Shown: piece by piece, positions 1 through 14,600 of the stretch
Layout of the letters: each line of letters opens with the position of its first letter
Numbering within the stretch: position 1 is the first letter of the stretch
Assembly (NCBI RefSeq): GCF_026151205.1
Contig: NC_087075.1
Span: 10,152,303 to 10,216,302 of the forward strand
Source: Bolinopsis microptera
Taxonomy: Eukaryota; Ctenophora; Tentaculata; Lobata; Bolinopsidae
Length of the DNA: 64,000 nucleotides
Direction of reading: 5' to 3'
The notes under the pieces: model-generated
The model's input: the letters and a program-made list of their open reading frames with translations, nothing else
Told to the model about the DNA's origin: nothing
Database searches by the model: none
Program-made: the position numbers and the translations under genes

Positions 1-2017
<2,017 letters not shown>

Positions 2018-2533
2018 GAGGATCGTCTGAATGTATAATGTTAAAATGTTGTATATTGGGGCCCTTATCTGAAATATTTGTGTTCTGTAGGTTGATAATT
2101 TTCAGATAGCCCATTTTCGAACATTTTTCTTTCAATGTTACATAGTTTCCAGCAAACATTCCGTTGTAGGGTGCTAACTATATTGTCGCGCTGTTAAATC
2201 ATATTGTTACCAATAGATCAGATTTAAGAATGATTAAATGTAAGCTGTAATGAATGTAAACCTGTTCCGACTATCAAATTGCTTGCAGTATTTTTTTCGC
2301 ATTCTTTATTTCAGTAAAAATAAAGTTTAAATTTCGAATTTGCTTGAATTTGATAACCTGGGGATTGGGGTTGGCATTTCTCGCCTTTTTCTCGACATAA
2401 AACTGCTTTGCTGTTCACATAGAAGAGGACAACGAGAGATGGTCGAATGTGGTTGGGGTAGAGGCAAATGGGATTTGGGATAAATTCTTTCTTCTCCGTT
2501 AACCGTATGAACCATTCAGGAAGGGAGCGCAAC

Positions 2534-2636
2534 ATGGCTGCAGTGATAGCACCAATGACTGGATCACTCTCCGAGGACAAAAAGTTCAGCACCAGAGCAG
2601 CACTTCAAGACAAACAAAACGGCTCTGATAACCTTG
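2534..2636 (+). CDS. ETS gene coding exon 1
   Basis: Codes for 34 residues starting [17 protein letters not shown] and ends phase 1 at a strong donor (G|GTAAGTGG). In-frame ATGs at 2468 and 2507 lie upstream. An acceptor-like CAG at about 2517-2519 means the true exon could begin there, leaving 2534 as the first usable start. Confidence 0.72.
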
Positions 2637-5600
2637 GTAAGTGGTGGTATTTTTAATTGGTAGTTTTAATTAGTTACTATTAGTTAGTTGTAGTTAGAGT
2701 TTAATATTTTCAAAATAATAGGATTAATATCTTCATTTATAGTTTATTGGCGAAGATGTACGTTTGAGATTTTCATCCTCTTGCGCCTGCCAAAACATAT
2801 AAAATTCATTTAAAATTATGTAGTTCGATTACGGGAGATATTCCAAGCCAAATGTGGCTACCTCTAACTTGTTATGTAGCAACGTTTTCCATCAATCTAC
2901 CACATTTTTAAACGTATGAATCTACACAGTGCAAATCGTTTTATGGCGTGGTTTCCCGCCATATTAAGACCATATATTACTGGTTATATAGTCACTATAC
3001 TCATTTGACTCCATTTTCTGCTTCTAAACAGCCACATTTGTAGTTAGGGTAGTTAGCCAGTAAAAACAGTGCAGTTTTTAAATTCTCAAAAACATCGTCA
3101 TCAATCTACCCAAAATCAAGTCGGTTACAATTAATAAACAATTTCACGAAATTTCACGATTTCTTTGCAAAGAAATCGTGAAATTTCGTGGCTGCTCTAA
3201 CCATTGACAGTCATGACAGTCAATGGTTAGAGCAGCCATAACCTTGTTTATTTAGCGAACTTTTATTCATACAAATCGTGTTTCAGTTTGTGTTATCGAA
3301 GAGTTCATAAAGCAAAAAGCTAGAGAAGTCCTCAAATCAGAGCCGGTAATTCCTTAATGTATATTTTGTAAACCTCTGGAGATTTGAAATACGATATCTT
3401 CATCAAGGACTCTTCTTGGAAATGGTTTATTCTTGGACCCATTCAAAAAGGGAAATAATAAACCCATCCCTGGATTTGATGAATGATTAAATTTCAGGAT
3501 GATGGTTTTACTAGTATAAAAGAAGATTTTACAGTTCCTAAACAGGAAGACTTGCCTAATAAGAGACAGAAAGTGGAACTGAAGGATGAAATCGAGGGTA
3601 AGTCATGATCCTCACACTTTCCATTATAATCATAATGTATATCATTATATATCATGATATATAATTGTATTGTATATGATATATAATATAATATATAATA
3701 GAATCCCTTATCGTTATTCTTAGCCTCGAACGTTAAATTGTAAGCTCAAAAGCAAAACCCTGGCTTTCTACCAGCGGTAGGGGTATACGTGTGTTTTAGG
3801 TTTTAATCTTAACTTCAGCTTTACCCAAAAACGCAAAAGATCATCTTTCGTAACATCTCTGTAATAACACTCTACATCACTTAGTATAAATGTCCGATGA
3901 TCGACACGCTTTGTTATTGTTTATCTACACTCGTGTTTAGCTGCGTACACTTACTCAAACGTGCGGTTTACTACACCTTTTTATACTATGTCTGTGTGAA
4001 AACGTGGTGCTGGGTTTTCTAGCGTATTTATTCAATTTTCTTCGTATTTTTCAGGGTTCTTTTCAGTTCACCTTTTTTAAATTCGCACATTTTCTCCTCT
4101 TTTTTTTGGTATTCTTCTATTACTCACGGAATATCACATTGTATTTTATTATCGATGTTTGTTTGGTAGTTCTGCGGTATCCATCATTAAACTATTACAC
4201 AATAAACATGAAGCTGTTTGTCACGTGATAGTGATTATCAAATTATCTCCTCCAAGTTGCTTTTTAGAAACTCTAAACTAGTGTCTCCATTCAGTAGTTT
4301 CGTTAATTCTGTCAGCTCATCTCCTCAAGCACTCAAGCAGAGTGTTAAGAAATTTTCTGAGAATTTAGCAAGATCCTGAAAATCCTGAAAACATTGCATG
4401 ATCCTGGTCATTCCTCTTGCTTGAAAATCAGCCATGAGCTTCTTTACAATCACGTTTTTTTCGCAAAAGCAAATCATCTCTTTAATTGATAATATGTTCC
4501 ATTTAGAATTAGTATTAAACTTAAAGCCATAAAGGTTAAATCGAATTTTAACATATCTTACGTTTTATTGAATTTTAACTTGGAGAATTAGATGAAACCT
4601 GTGCGCTATTATAGCAGGGGCACCTAAGCGTAGCTGCAGAAATTATCTTATCTTAGTATAAATGTTATGTGTTATATATCTTATTTGTATCTTATCTTAG
4701 TATAAATGTTATGTGTTCTATATCTTATTTGTATAAATGCAGCTCTCCGGGGCTTTATATATACTTCTAAGAAATATATAAGAAATTCTAAGAATTCAAC
4801 GAATGTACTAATCGATCAATATGATTTGATAGACTTTATGAGAAACAGCTTTTTTTTGTAAATATTCCAAGAAAATAGCGATCGAATGGTTCAGTAAAAA
4901 TGAACAACTGTAAAAGTGTAAAGCTTGCTAAAGTCATCAGTAGTACAGACGTTCGAAGGATCATCTATATGCCCATAAAAGGCATATATATAACATAATA
5001 ACTTATTTGCACCATCTATTTAGTTTTTGGATGTTGCCTCGCTGGACTCATTATATTAATAATAATTAATTTCAACTGCAGGTCGAACATAATGCGTAAT
5101 GTGGTGGTTGTTTTCGAGGTCATACCCCGTAATATATAGTGGGTATAATGTAGGGTTTCCACTTTCCAACTTTCATTGAAGAGCTTAGGTAATGATTTTT
5201 ATTTTTATTAGTAATACGTTGACACACGCTGCAACCCCTTTTGATCGCGCGCAAAAGGCCGGCCGAGAGGTGCAACGTGTAGTGTAGCAAGTAATAAGGT
5301 ATTATGACTTATGTTGTGGCAAGACGTTCTGATTGAATGGGCTTACAACTACAAAACTTTTCGGGAGAACTTAAAATTAATTATTAAAAATTGAAATCCC
5401 TTGCAAATAGTCGTAAATGATTAAGTACGTTAATGATGAAATTGAGCTTGGATATCTATGACTTGTATCACAATTGCAGAATGTGATTGTGCACTACTTT
5501 CAATCTGTACACAGAGTGCATAGTTGATACAGCGTGCAAGCGCAGCAGCTATAACTCGCAACTTAGTTTGTTAAATCATAATCTAAAAACATTTTTTGCT

Positions 5601-8600
5601 ATTCAAATCTTGCGATGAGTCGAACGTGCTGATTTGGTTGGTTGTTTAGTGATCACGTGACCTCGTTTCAAGATGTTCACAGGTGAGTTACATGAACGTT
5701 ACATTTTTATGTTTCATCGTTTCATTTCACAGTTTCATGTGTCATTTCATCTTTGTAGTTCGAACTTTATCGAGATAGACCTTTACTGACCCTGACTAGC
5801 ATTCTGTCAATTTTAGATCTAGTCGATTCTTTATATTTAGACCAAGCAGCATTTAGTCCAGATCCTGTCTTTTCGTTTTTTGATTAAAGAACGAATGCCG
5901 CCACTTTAACGAGCACGTTGGCACATGGGGCGGCCGAAAAGGTTCAAAGAGGTTCTTTCGCCTAATCAGAAACGATGAGTGGCACGTTTTACTGTTTTAG
6001 AGAAACTAAAAATAAATAACCAACCCACTTTCCCATATCTTCTACGCAAATTTCTTTCCCTAGTTTCTGCCTTTCCCGAAAAGTCGCAACTTTTGTTAAA
6101 TTGTGAAAGCAATTACCAATTAGGAACCAGCAGCGACCAAATCTAAGAATGGATGTCACGTTTCTAAACATATATTTTACCTCCCCACCAGTATCTAACT
6201 CATGTGTGTGACGCAATGTAACGTGGTTTTTCATAACAAGGGCAGCAGGATCTAGCTGAAAAAGTCTTCTTAATGCCTTATTATTTACACTACGATAATG
6301 CATGACCGGCTATTGTTTATCATATTATTACCTGCTTCATAAGTTTTATAAATATAGTTGACTTTTTTCTCTATTCATTTCTTCTCGTGATTTTTTCATG
6401 TTCATACCTTAAATTCTGCAGAATAAATCGATCAGAAAAGTTATTGAAGCTTTAATTAATATTTCCAGAGGATGAAGTTTTTCTTGCACTAATATTCTCT
6501 GCCAGGAAATTAAATTTTACGCTATGGAAACAAGCCCAGCACAAACTTTATATATGTCTGTGCTGGAACACAAGGAAACATATCCCCGCTTCTAAATGTC
6601 ATCATGCAGTCAGGTGAAAGACAGTAGGGTTATTACTTATTTGTTAGCACAGCGTGAAATATTGGAGTGTACAGTTTATGGCAGAAATAATAAATTAATC
6701 CCTTTCTAAAACTGGCTACGATCCTCCAACTGCACCGTTTAATGAGCTTTCTGAACAACTTTCCAACTTCGTACATATTACAGTTTGCGTCGCCCGGACA
6801 CGATGTCTGCTCATCAGCTTAGAAAACGATTGGTAAAAATAGTGGCAGATCATGAAACGCAAATAAATAGTTTAAAATAGAGTTAGAAAACTGAACAAAT
6901 GGTTTAAAATGGCCGTTTAGGCGTGGCCCACAATACCGTGTCACGTGACGCAGTCGGTGAGTGTGTTTTGCAATGTCTGCATTGCTTAGTACCAACTGAT
7001 TTTTGCTATTTTTACCCGGAACTTACATCCCATTAATTTCAGACCGATTACCGAGATAATTTTAAGGTTTTAGTACACTGTCAGTTTGTGTTTCATATGT
7101 AGGAAACGATTGCTAGCCGTTTGACCAATACAGGCTATTAAAGTCCCTAAGGGGACCACATCGTGACAGAATACGTCCCTTAGATTACAAGATACACTCT
7201 GAACCGGATATGAGACTGAGAGTCAGGGTGATGTGTAGTGAGTGGACAAGTTGAGGCAAGATCTCCGGCGCTGTCCCTTCTAGTATCCCTAAAGTCCCTC
7301 CTATAATTCTCCCCAACTTATCTTGAGCCCATACCTCTTCTGTTCCGTCCATCCCATCTCCATCTTCACTTCAGTATATTTAATCCAGTAGTAATGGCCA
7401 GAAATGTTAACAATAACATGTGATAATATAAAAGTGCACTTCTGGAGCCTTTTCAGCGATTTAAGAGCACTAAGCAACTACTAAGCACCATGCAGCTACT
7501 AAGCACTAAGCACCATGCAGCTACTAAGTTTATTTTCTCAGGCGTGGGTCCCTTGAGCCGGAACTAACACAGTAAAAACTTCTTCACAGACATGATGATG
7601 TTTGTAAAACTGTGGTTATTTGTGAAATTCGGCTAAAATAACATCGCTTAGTGTTAACCGAAAAGTATGAACAGGCCATTGGTATTGAATGGGAAAATCT
7701 TAAAACCCTCCGGAATCGGAAATCATTGGCGTGATTCAAGGCTTAGAACAACTATTTTTGGGCCATGTGCTGTGAATTTAAGAACATTTTATTTTTAAGC
7801 TCTGCCATAATTCTACCTGTTCGGTGAGCATAACTATTAACTAGTTATCTTTCATTTGTGTTTTTTTTGCTGTGCATAACTATTAACCAGTTATGTTTTG
7901 CTTTTATTATTTAATGTCGTCAAATTATGCCAGAAAAGTGTGATCGTTCTCATCGTAAACGTTATAAAATTGTTTATTACCTGTTTTGCGATTCCCCTAA
8001 CCTCCATTTTTATCACTTTAAATAATTCGCGAGAAATGATCACATCACCTAAATAAAGGCCGATTACTTGATTTACAAAAAGCTTTTTCTCAGAGGTACC
8101 ACAAGGCACAATTCAAGCTGGATCATGAGTCCAATCTTTCTTGGATCCTGGATCTTGGGCAGGGTTCTTAGCTAGCAAGTTTCCCTTACTTAAAGGTTCA
8201 TAAATTTATCGTACTCGCAGATTTATAAATCTGTGCTACTATTACTAAGGGATCTCGATTAAGATCTGAATAACAAATATTCTAATTTCTAAGACCAAGG
8301 CTTGTTACATTATACCTAACTTTTCACAGCATGTTCACGGTAAAATATGACGTGCAGGATTGTTTAATCTCCTTTTCTCAGATTTAAACACCTTATAAGC
8401 AAGCTTAATTACATTGACATCCGCTTCCTCGTCAATCTGTAATTAATTGTGAGCGCTGAGAAGTAACTTCGTTAAATTAAGGGTGAGAGGGTTGAGGCTC
8501 TCGGCCGTCAGGTCCAACCAATAAGAAAAGGTGCTGTTCCGGGGAACCAATGAGGGGATGTATTTTGCCCACGTGATTCGCTCGACCAGCAGTGCATATA

Positions 8601-11600
8601 CCAGGTGCACGGTCGGGTGTGGGTATATTTATAGCTCAATTCAGTGTGTCTAAGCAAGTACCTTTATAACGGTGCCAGATCTGCAACTAGCCAACATTTC
8701 CAGACAGCACGTGCGACTGGGTAACCAGTAGCAACCACCAGCCCTCACGTGCAACCAGGACAGCCAATCAGCTGGCCGGGATTCCCCACGTGACGCGAGG
8801 GTATTGCAACGGTCAGACCGGATGTTGCATCCTAGCCAGACAGACGTTATATGTACCCGAGCTATGTAGCAGTTACACGGGAGGGGAGCACCACGTGGTC
8901 CTGGAGATCACGTGACAGCAACCCCACCAAGGGACACTAACCTAGTGCCAACAATTCTAACAGCATACACCTCTGAATCTTAGCAAGGGCCACTGTACAG
9001 GTGCACCTGACCACTTCTGATGGTTCTGATCATAATATATGGGTAAAGGATGAACCATTGACGTTGAAAAATGGGAGGCTAAAAAGCTAAAAGATGCAAG
9101 AGGTCAACAAATGCTGGGTGCTTAAAGTTAACAAGCAGAAGACGAAGGGTCAATTCGAGACGAGAGAATGAACCATTCATTAGGATGGTTAAGACTTAAC
9201 CAGGTTCTAAGTACTCATCTCTGATCTCAATGAGATGACGAATTTATAATTGGGTATCAATCATCCTTTCGTATCTAAATTGGCCTTAAAATATTTGTGT
9301 CCAGTTCGATAGAAAGCAATTTGTGGCCTTTTTATTCCAGTTTGACCATTTGCTTCATCGTCCGTATCTCGCCAGAGCTTGATCTTCTTTTTCAATAAAC
9401 TGAATTTAGGGAAGATAGCAAATAATAATTAAGTTTTGAGTAGCCATTTACATTTTCATTCATCACCAAGTAGTGCATAATTTAATTAATAATACCAATA
9501 TAGTTCTAACAAATAACGACTTTCGTCGGGAACAATTTTGTAGATCAAATTATTTGAAAATCTTCTCCATAAAACCTTACTTTAATGCAAAAACTTGGGC
9601 AAATAACATAACGAAGAAAGAAATATTAAATAACATATCTTCAAGGCCGGGGGCGTGACACATAACTATTGTTGAAACGAAGTTCATTAAACTTAATTAG
9701 TGACGAAGGTTGGGTCAATTATCGCCTTCCTAAAATTAACAACAACTGAAATCATGTTCGCGCAGGTAGATATGAACACGAAATCATTAACATCTTACTA
9801 TACAGTATAGATACCTATAGTTGTGGAATGTGGATGACTACATCTTGCTTCAAAACCCCATACCTTAATACTTTAATAGTAAATACTTCGTAGCCTATAT
9901 TTTCGCGCGTCTGACTTTGTTTTCGGGTCGGAATCAAGATACAACAACAGATACAAGGGCAGGTCTCTCCCACAAGTTGGGATGGCCTGAGGTACTTATC
10001 TCCTTTTCGGTAACCTTAAGCCACTCTGTGCCGGGGTACTATACTAGCTGTAGGGGGTTAGTCCTACGAGCCAGAGAGTGTGTATCACCAGCCGAAGCTG
10101 TACCAAATCACAGCTTGGTAACTGGCCGACTTGTATCCGACCGGATTTGAACCCGGGCGTTCTGCTTGGGAGGCGATCGTGTTACCACTACACCACCCGG
10201 CCGACAAAAGAGATATAAATAGTAGTTTCGGAGGGGATTTATAATGTTGGACTATAGTTTGGGTTAAGGTTATGTTTGCGTTATTGAGATTTCAGTTATA
10301 AACAAAATAGTCATGTCCTATAAACATATCGATAAAATATAATATTGAAAAACTCTTATTTTGAGATCTTTAAATTAGATTTCATGGTTTGAAAAGAGAC
10401 TGCACTTTTATCGTTGTGCATTATGGGTCATGACTTTTCTCCATATTAAAACATTAGTTGTTGTAATACCAAAGCCTCTCCACATTTGACAACCTCAGCT
10501 CAAATGACGAGGAATCAAAACACAAACTGGTAAAATCTCTCGCACTTTAATAATAATCACTGATCGTCCTCGCTATGACGCTTCCGAAAACAAAACAGAT
10601 ACAAAATCATCTTAAAGCGCTCCTAAAGATGGGGTGTACAGAGAACGATTCCATTAGTTACCAAACAAAGTGACACGTACAGTAAAATGTGCTTTAGCCA
10701 CCACCAACCTACACTCTACAGGCTGTGTTAAGGAAAGGGAAATATACGTCCAATTGTTTTCCTACCACCAGAGACTCCCCCACACCATGTCGCACTTAAG
10801 GCCGCTGTCGGACGGTTCCTGCTGTCTGTCCTGTGATCCCTTAACCGGGGGTTTGTTCCTTAAATTAGGGGGTTCAACCCCCGGGATGTCCCCCGTACAT
10901 CCCCCTCACCATCCTTGTTCCTTGTCCACTACTTCTTGAACGTTTGAATTACATTCTCCCGCGCTCAGCAACCAACGAACGTGAGATAGCAGCTGGTTGG
11001 TCGGCTTGCTTTGCACGTGGCGTCAACTTCCTGCTCTCATTGGTCGCCTGGTAGCCCACGTGAAACTTGGTCCGGCCAATAGGAAACAAGTGCTGGGTAG
11101 TAGAGCAAGCAGCTCGGCAAGGTATCCTAATGTAAATTGAAGAGTACTCGAGCTGCTGTGGTATTAGCGGTATGATCTCTCCAGGGGACTTTCTCGACTA
11201 ACATTTTGTAATTTTTTTCTTTTTAGCTTTAATCAACACAATATCTTAAACGGAATTTTCGCTTTTAGAGTAGCTTGTTTTTTTCTTTCTGACGGCCACT
11301 TTTCCTTATTTTGGGTCACCGATTTATCAGCTAACCTCGTATTTGGTACAAAATTCACGTCTCATGAATATCAGATGGACCTATAATATTTTTAAAAAAA
11401 TAGATTTCACCTTTTGGAAGTTTTAACTTAGGTCCACCACAGTATCATATGGCTGTAGAACTGTATTTGATGTTACAAATTATACTACCGAATATAACAT
11501 TATATAACCTCAATTCTGACGAATCGATTTTAAAACTGATCTCCCAAAAAAATGGGCTGCGCGTCGAAAAACTACATCGCCAATTTCAGTTGAAAATTGT

Positions 11601-14600
11601 GCAAAGTTTATTAAATTTGGAAACTATCTCTATAACCACGAACTGATTTTTACTTTGTTGCAGATATGAACGAAGGTCTACAGATAAATGGAATAACGTT
11701 GGGAGGTAATTGGGATACAGAATCTACCCTCCAAAAAGAACTTAACATCGGTTTTGACGGTTGGTACTTTTTTCGGTTTATTTCTTTTTAAATTGTAGAT
11801 ATTAATTTGTTTATAATCTCCCGAGTTTTGCCGCACATAAAGCTGTATTACGGTTCTGCTGTTCCCAATTCTTTCATCAACTCAACATAATATATCGGTA
11901 ATTTAGAGGTTATTTGTACTTTGCCAGTATTAATGATGAATGTCCCAACTCTAATCTCTTTCTAGAAGATTCTTGATCTTCTCAAAATCAATTTCAATTT
12001 ATAAGTTCATACTCTAATAATAATGCTGTAGCTTTGTATCGCAAAAAACTCGTTTGCAAACATTTTATCGTTCACATGTCTTAATTCTCAATATTATAAA
12101 GTTTTTCTAGCTGACATCATAATCGACTCCTACAAATAACTTCATTGAATTTAACTCTGATAAGATTTTACATTTTGACTCAGACTCCCGTTGAATTTAA
12201 TAGTGAGGATATGCAGGAAGACTTTGTTGCACACTAAAATGCAGACTAGTGTATATTTTTGTGTGTACACTGAGAATATAAGCCAACTACTTCAAATATG
12301 GCTGCCAGCCCCGACAAAACCATGACTAGATCTGACCTTCACATCTATCCCTTTTCTTTCTACTTTTTTAAAGAGTGAAGCGATTTGAAATCAGGGTGAT
12401 AGGAGCACCCAACCGAAGAGTTTACCATGTATGGCTTATAATGTTTGGAGTGTTTTTATTGAACCCAGAGGACTGTTCAAATTTCTACTCCTTGTCACCA
12501 ATAAAGAGTGTTAAGTGTCCGAATAGTTGCTGGATTAATCAGTTTGGAAACAGACCTTAATCAGATTATTTTCGTCCCGACGAGTTTTTTCGTTCTCAAA
12601 CTTTTAAGGGCTCTTAGTTTTAACCTTTAAATTAGGATACTAGACGTAAAGAAGCTAACAAATATAAACGAAATATAAGAATAGGTAAAGATAATTGAAT
12701 GGCTAATAACCTCGGGTGATTGACGTGGCACCTTGTTTTTCTTAACTACTTCTTTAAACAATTTGATGTGTTTTGATTGCTCCTAACAGGCCAAAACACC
12801 TTATCTCAACAAGGCTCAAACAATGCTGAAATCTAATCTAATTCCAGTTCAGTGCCCGAACATCCCTTTGATTGGTAACCAGTCATTCTAACCCGATCAG
12901 CAAGCATTAAAACAAGTACCCCAGTCATTCCACCCAATCAGCAAGCACTAGAACAAGTATCTTGTCACCTAGAGCCCTGTCTTGTTCCCCTGCCAGGATC
13001 ACAATTGAGTCGGCACAACCCAATTGGGTCCTGAATTGAGTTTCAGCACGTGAACTTGGTCGCTGATTTGTGTACAAGCTTCTGAAGAAGTGATGTGAGA
13101 CTTGACAGACCTGTCTTAACTACTGCAGACTAGTCAGAGTGCCCTGTCCTGAATTTGAGAGGTGGTGGGATTGGGTTGCTTGTTTTCGTTCTCACTACTA
13201 TCTGCTGATTTTTGAAAGTTCAATCAGAATATTATTTCCCTCTTGTCGGAGTTGCTGGTTTATCGTAATAGATTTGTAAAGACTGTGCAATGTCTACTTT
13301 AATATTGTTCAATCTGTCTCTCCTGGGCTAAAATCTATCTGTTTTCCGACGTGAGCCATCATTCACAGAATATTATAAAACCACATATTCCATTTAAACC
13401 GCCGCAGGCAAAAATCACCCTTTTTTACATCCAGCATTTAGTTATTTGAGGCGAGGCCCAGTCCTTGAATCACGTTCAATACTGTCATTCTGTCATCTAC
13501 TGTTTCCCAGCAACTTCCTCCTAGCTAACCAGGTCACCTTATTGGTCGGTTCGGGTCAGGTGGTTAAAATCCTATACTTTCATTGGCTAATAGTCTAGTT
13601 AGAGGGCCTGCATATGTGGTTTTCCCAAGGCTTTTATTAAGAGGTGTGTTTTACGGATGTGGACCAGTTATTTGTTTTGGTCTATACTTACATTACTAGT
13701 GTGCTGTCTGACCTTGGCTTCAGGAAAATGCACTTATTTGTTTCCTATTACTTAAAATAAGTGTTAGACTCGCTCATATTTGGGCGTTGAGTACTTAATT
13801 CGGATGTAATGATTAATTTATTGATTTATTTTGGTAGAGGATTAGCTGACTTCATTGAAAAGGTTCAGCTTGAGAATAGGACACACTAAAAAGTTCCATC
13901 TGATTTACTGGATTCACGTTAAATTTAAGTTACTTCATAACTTAGAATTCCAATCTTAGATCGAATATCAAAATAATGAGAACATTTTATAGGCAATAAC
14001 CAGGTAAATAATTGGACTGCATTGTGTTCACGTGACAGATAATTACCTATTTTAAGAATAATTGGGTGTTTCAATTGATATTTAAAATCTATATTTATCG
14101 AGATCTGTGGACAAAGGATTTCATTTTCCAAAAATAGGCTCGACTTCAATCATTGTGAAACGTAATAACGGAGTTTTCATCTTATTACTCCAAGCAGGAC
14201 CAACCGGTATAATTAAGTTGAATAAACACTGAGCCCGTAAATTAGATTTCTGTAGAGGATTTTAATTTGCAGGACAAATTCCTTTTCTTCTTGGATATCC
14301 AGGGATTATTTCTGCTTCTCAAAGTATTTTTACGTAAGAAAAAAAGACTCCCAAATATGCAGACCCAAAAAACTATCCAACTTAAAAACTTTACTTAGCT
14401 CACCCATCACTTCCAGACGTTTTATGAACGTTTTGCGAATGCTTTTGATATTTACTAATGAATGAAATATGATGGCCGAGTTTCACATATCATGACCGAG
14501 TGTGACATACTATGACCGAGTGTGACGTTCACACTTATTTAACACCCCCTTCTCTCTCTCACGTGCCCTCTCACCATGGTCATGTTTTCTCGATCCTCAC

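Larger units (their letters stand above)
3598..11663 (+). other. ETS intron 3 (about 8.1 kb)
   Basis: A long AT-rich intron with no further convincing coding exon. It holds an AT-dinucleotide microsatellite (about 3624-3700), a 46-bp tandem duplication (4644-4734), a CACGTG-rich block (8500-8940), a tRNA-derived SINE (about 9915-10206) and a CCAAT/CACGTG block (10970-11120), each listed separately. Short open frames at 4004-4228 (+) and 5989-6303 (-) have no recognisable homology and look like chance. Confidence 0.6.

Noticed and set aside
5989-6303. 104-codon open frame on the - strand
   Set aside because: No recognised motif, no convincing splice sites, AT-rich intron setting; expected by chance at this length.
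9473-10150. Short + strand frames across the SINE
   Set aside because: They run antisense through the tRNA-derived SINE and have no coding features.
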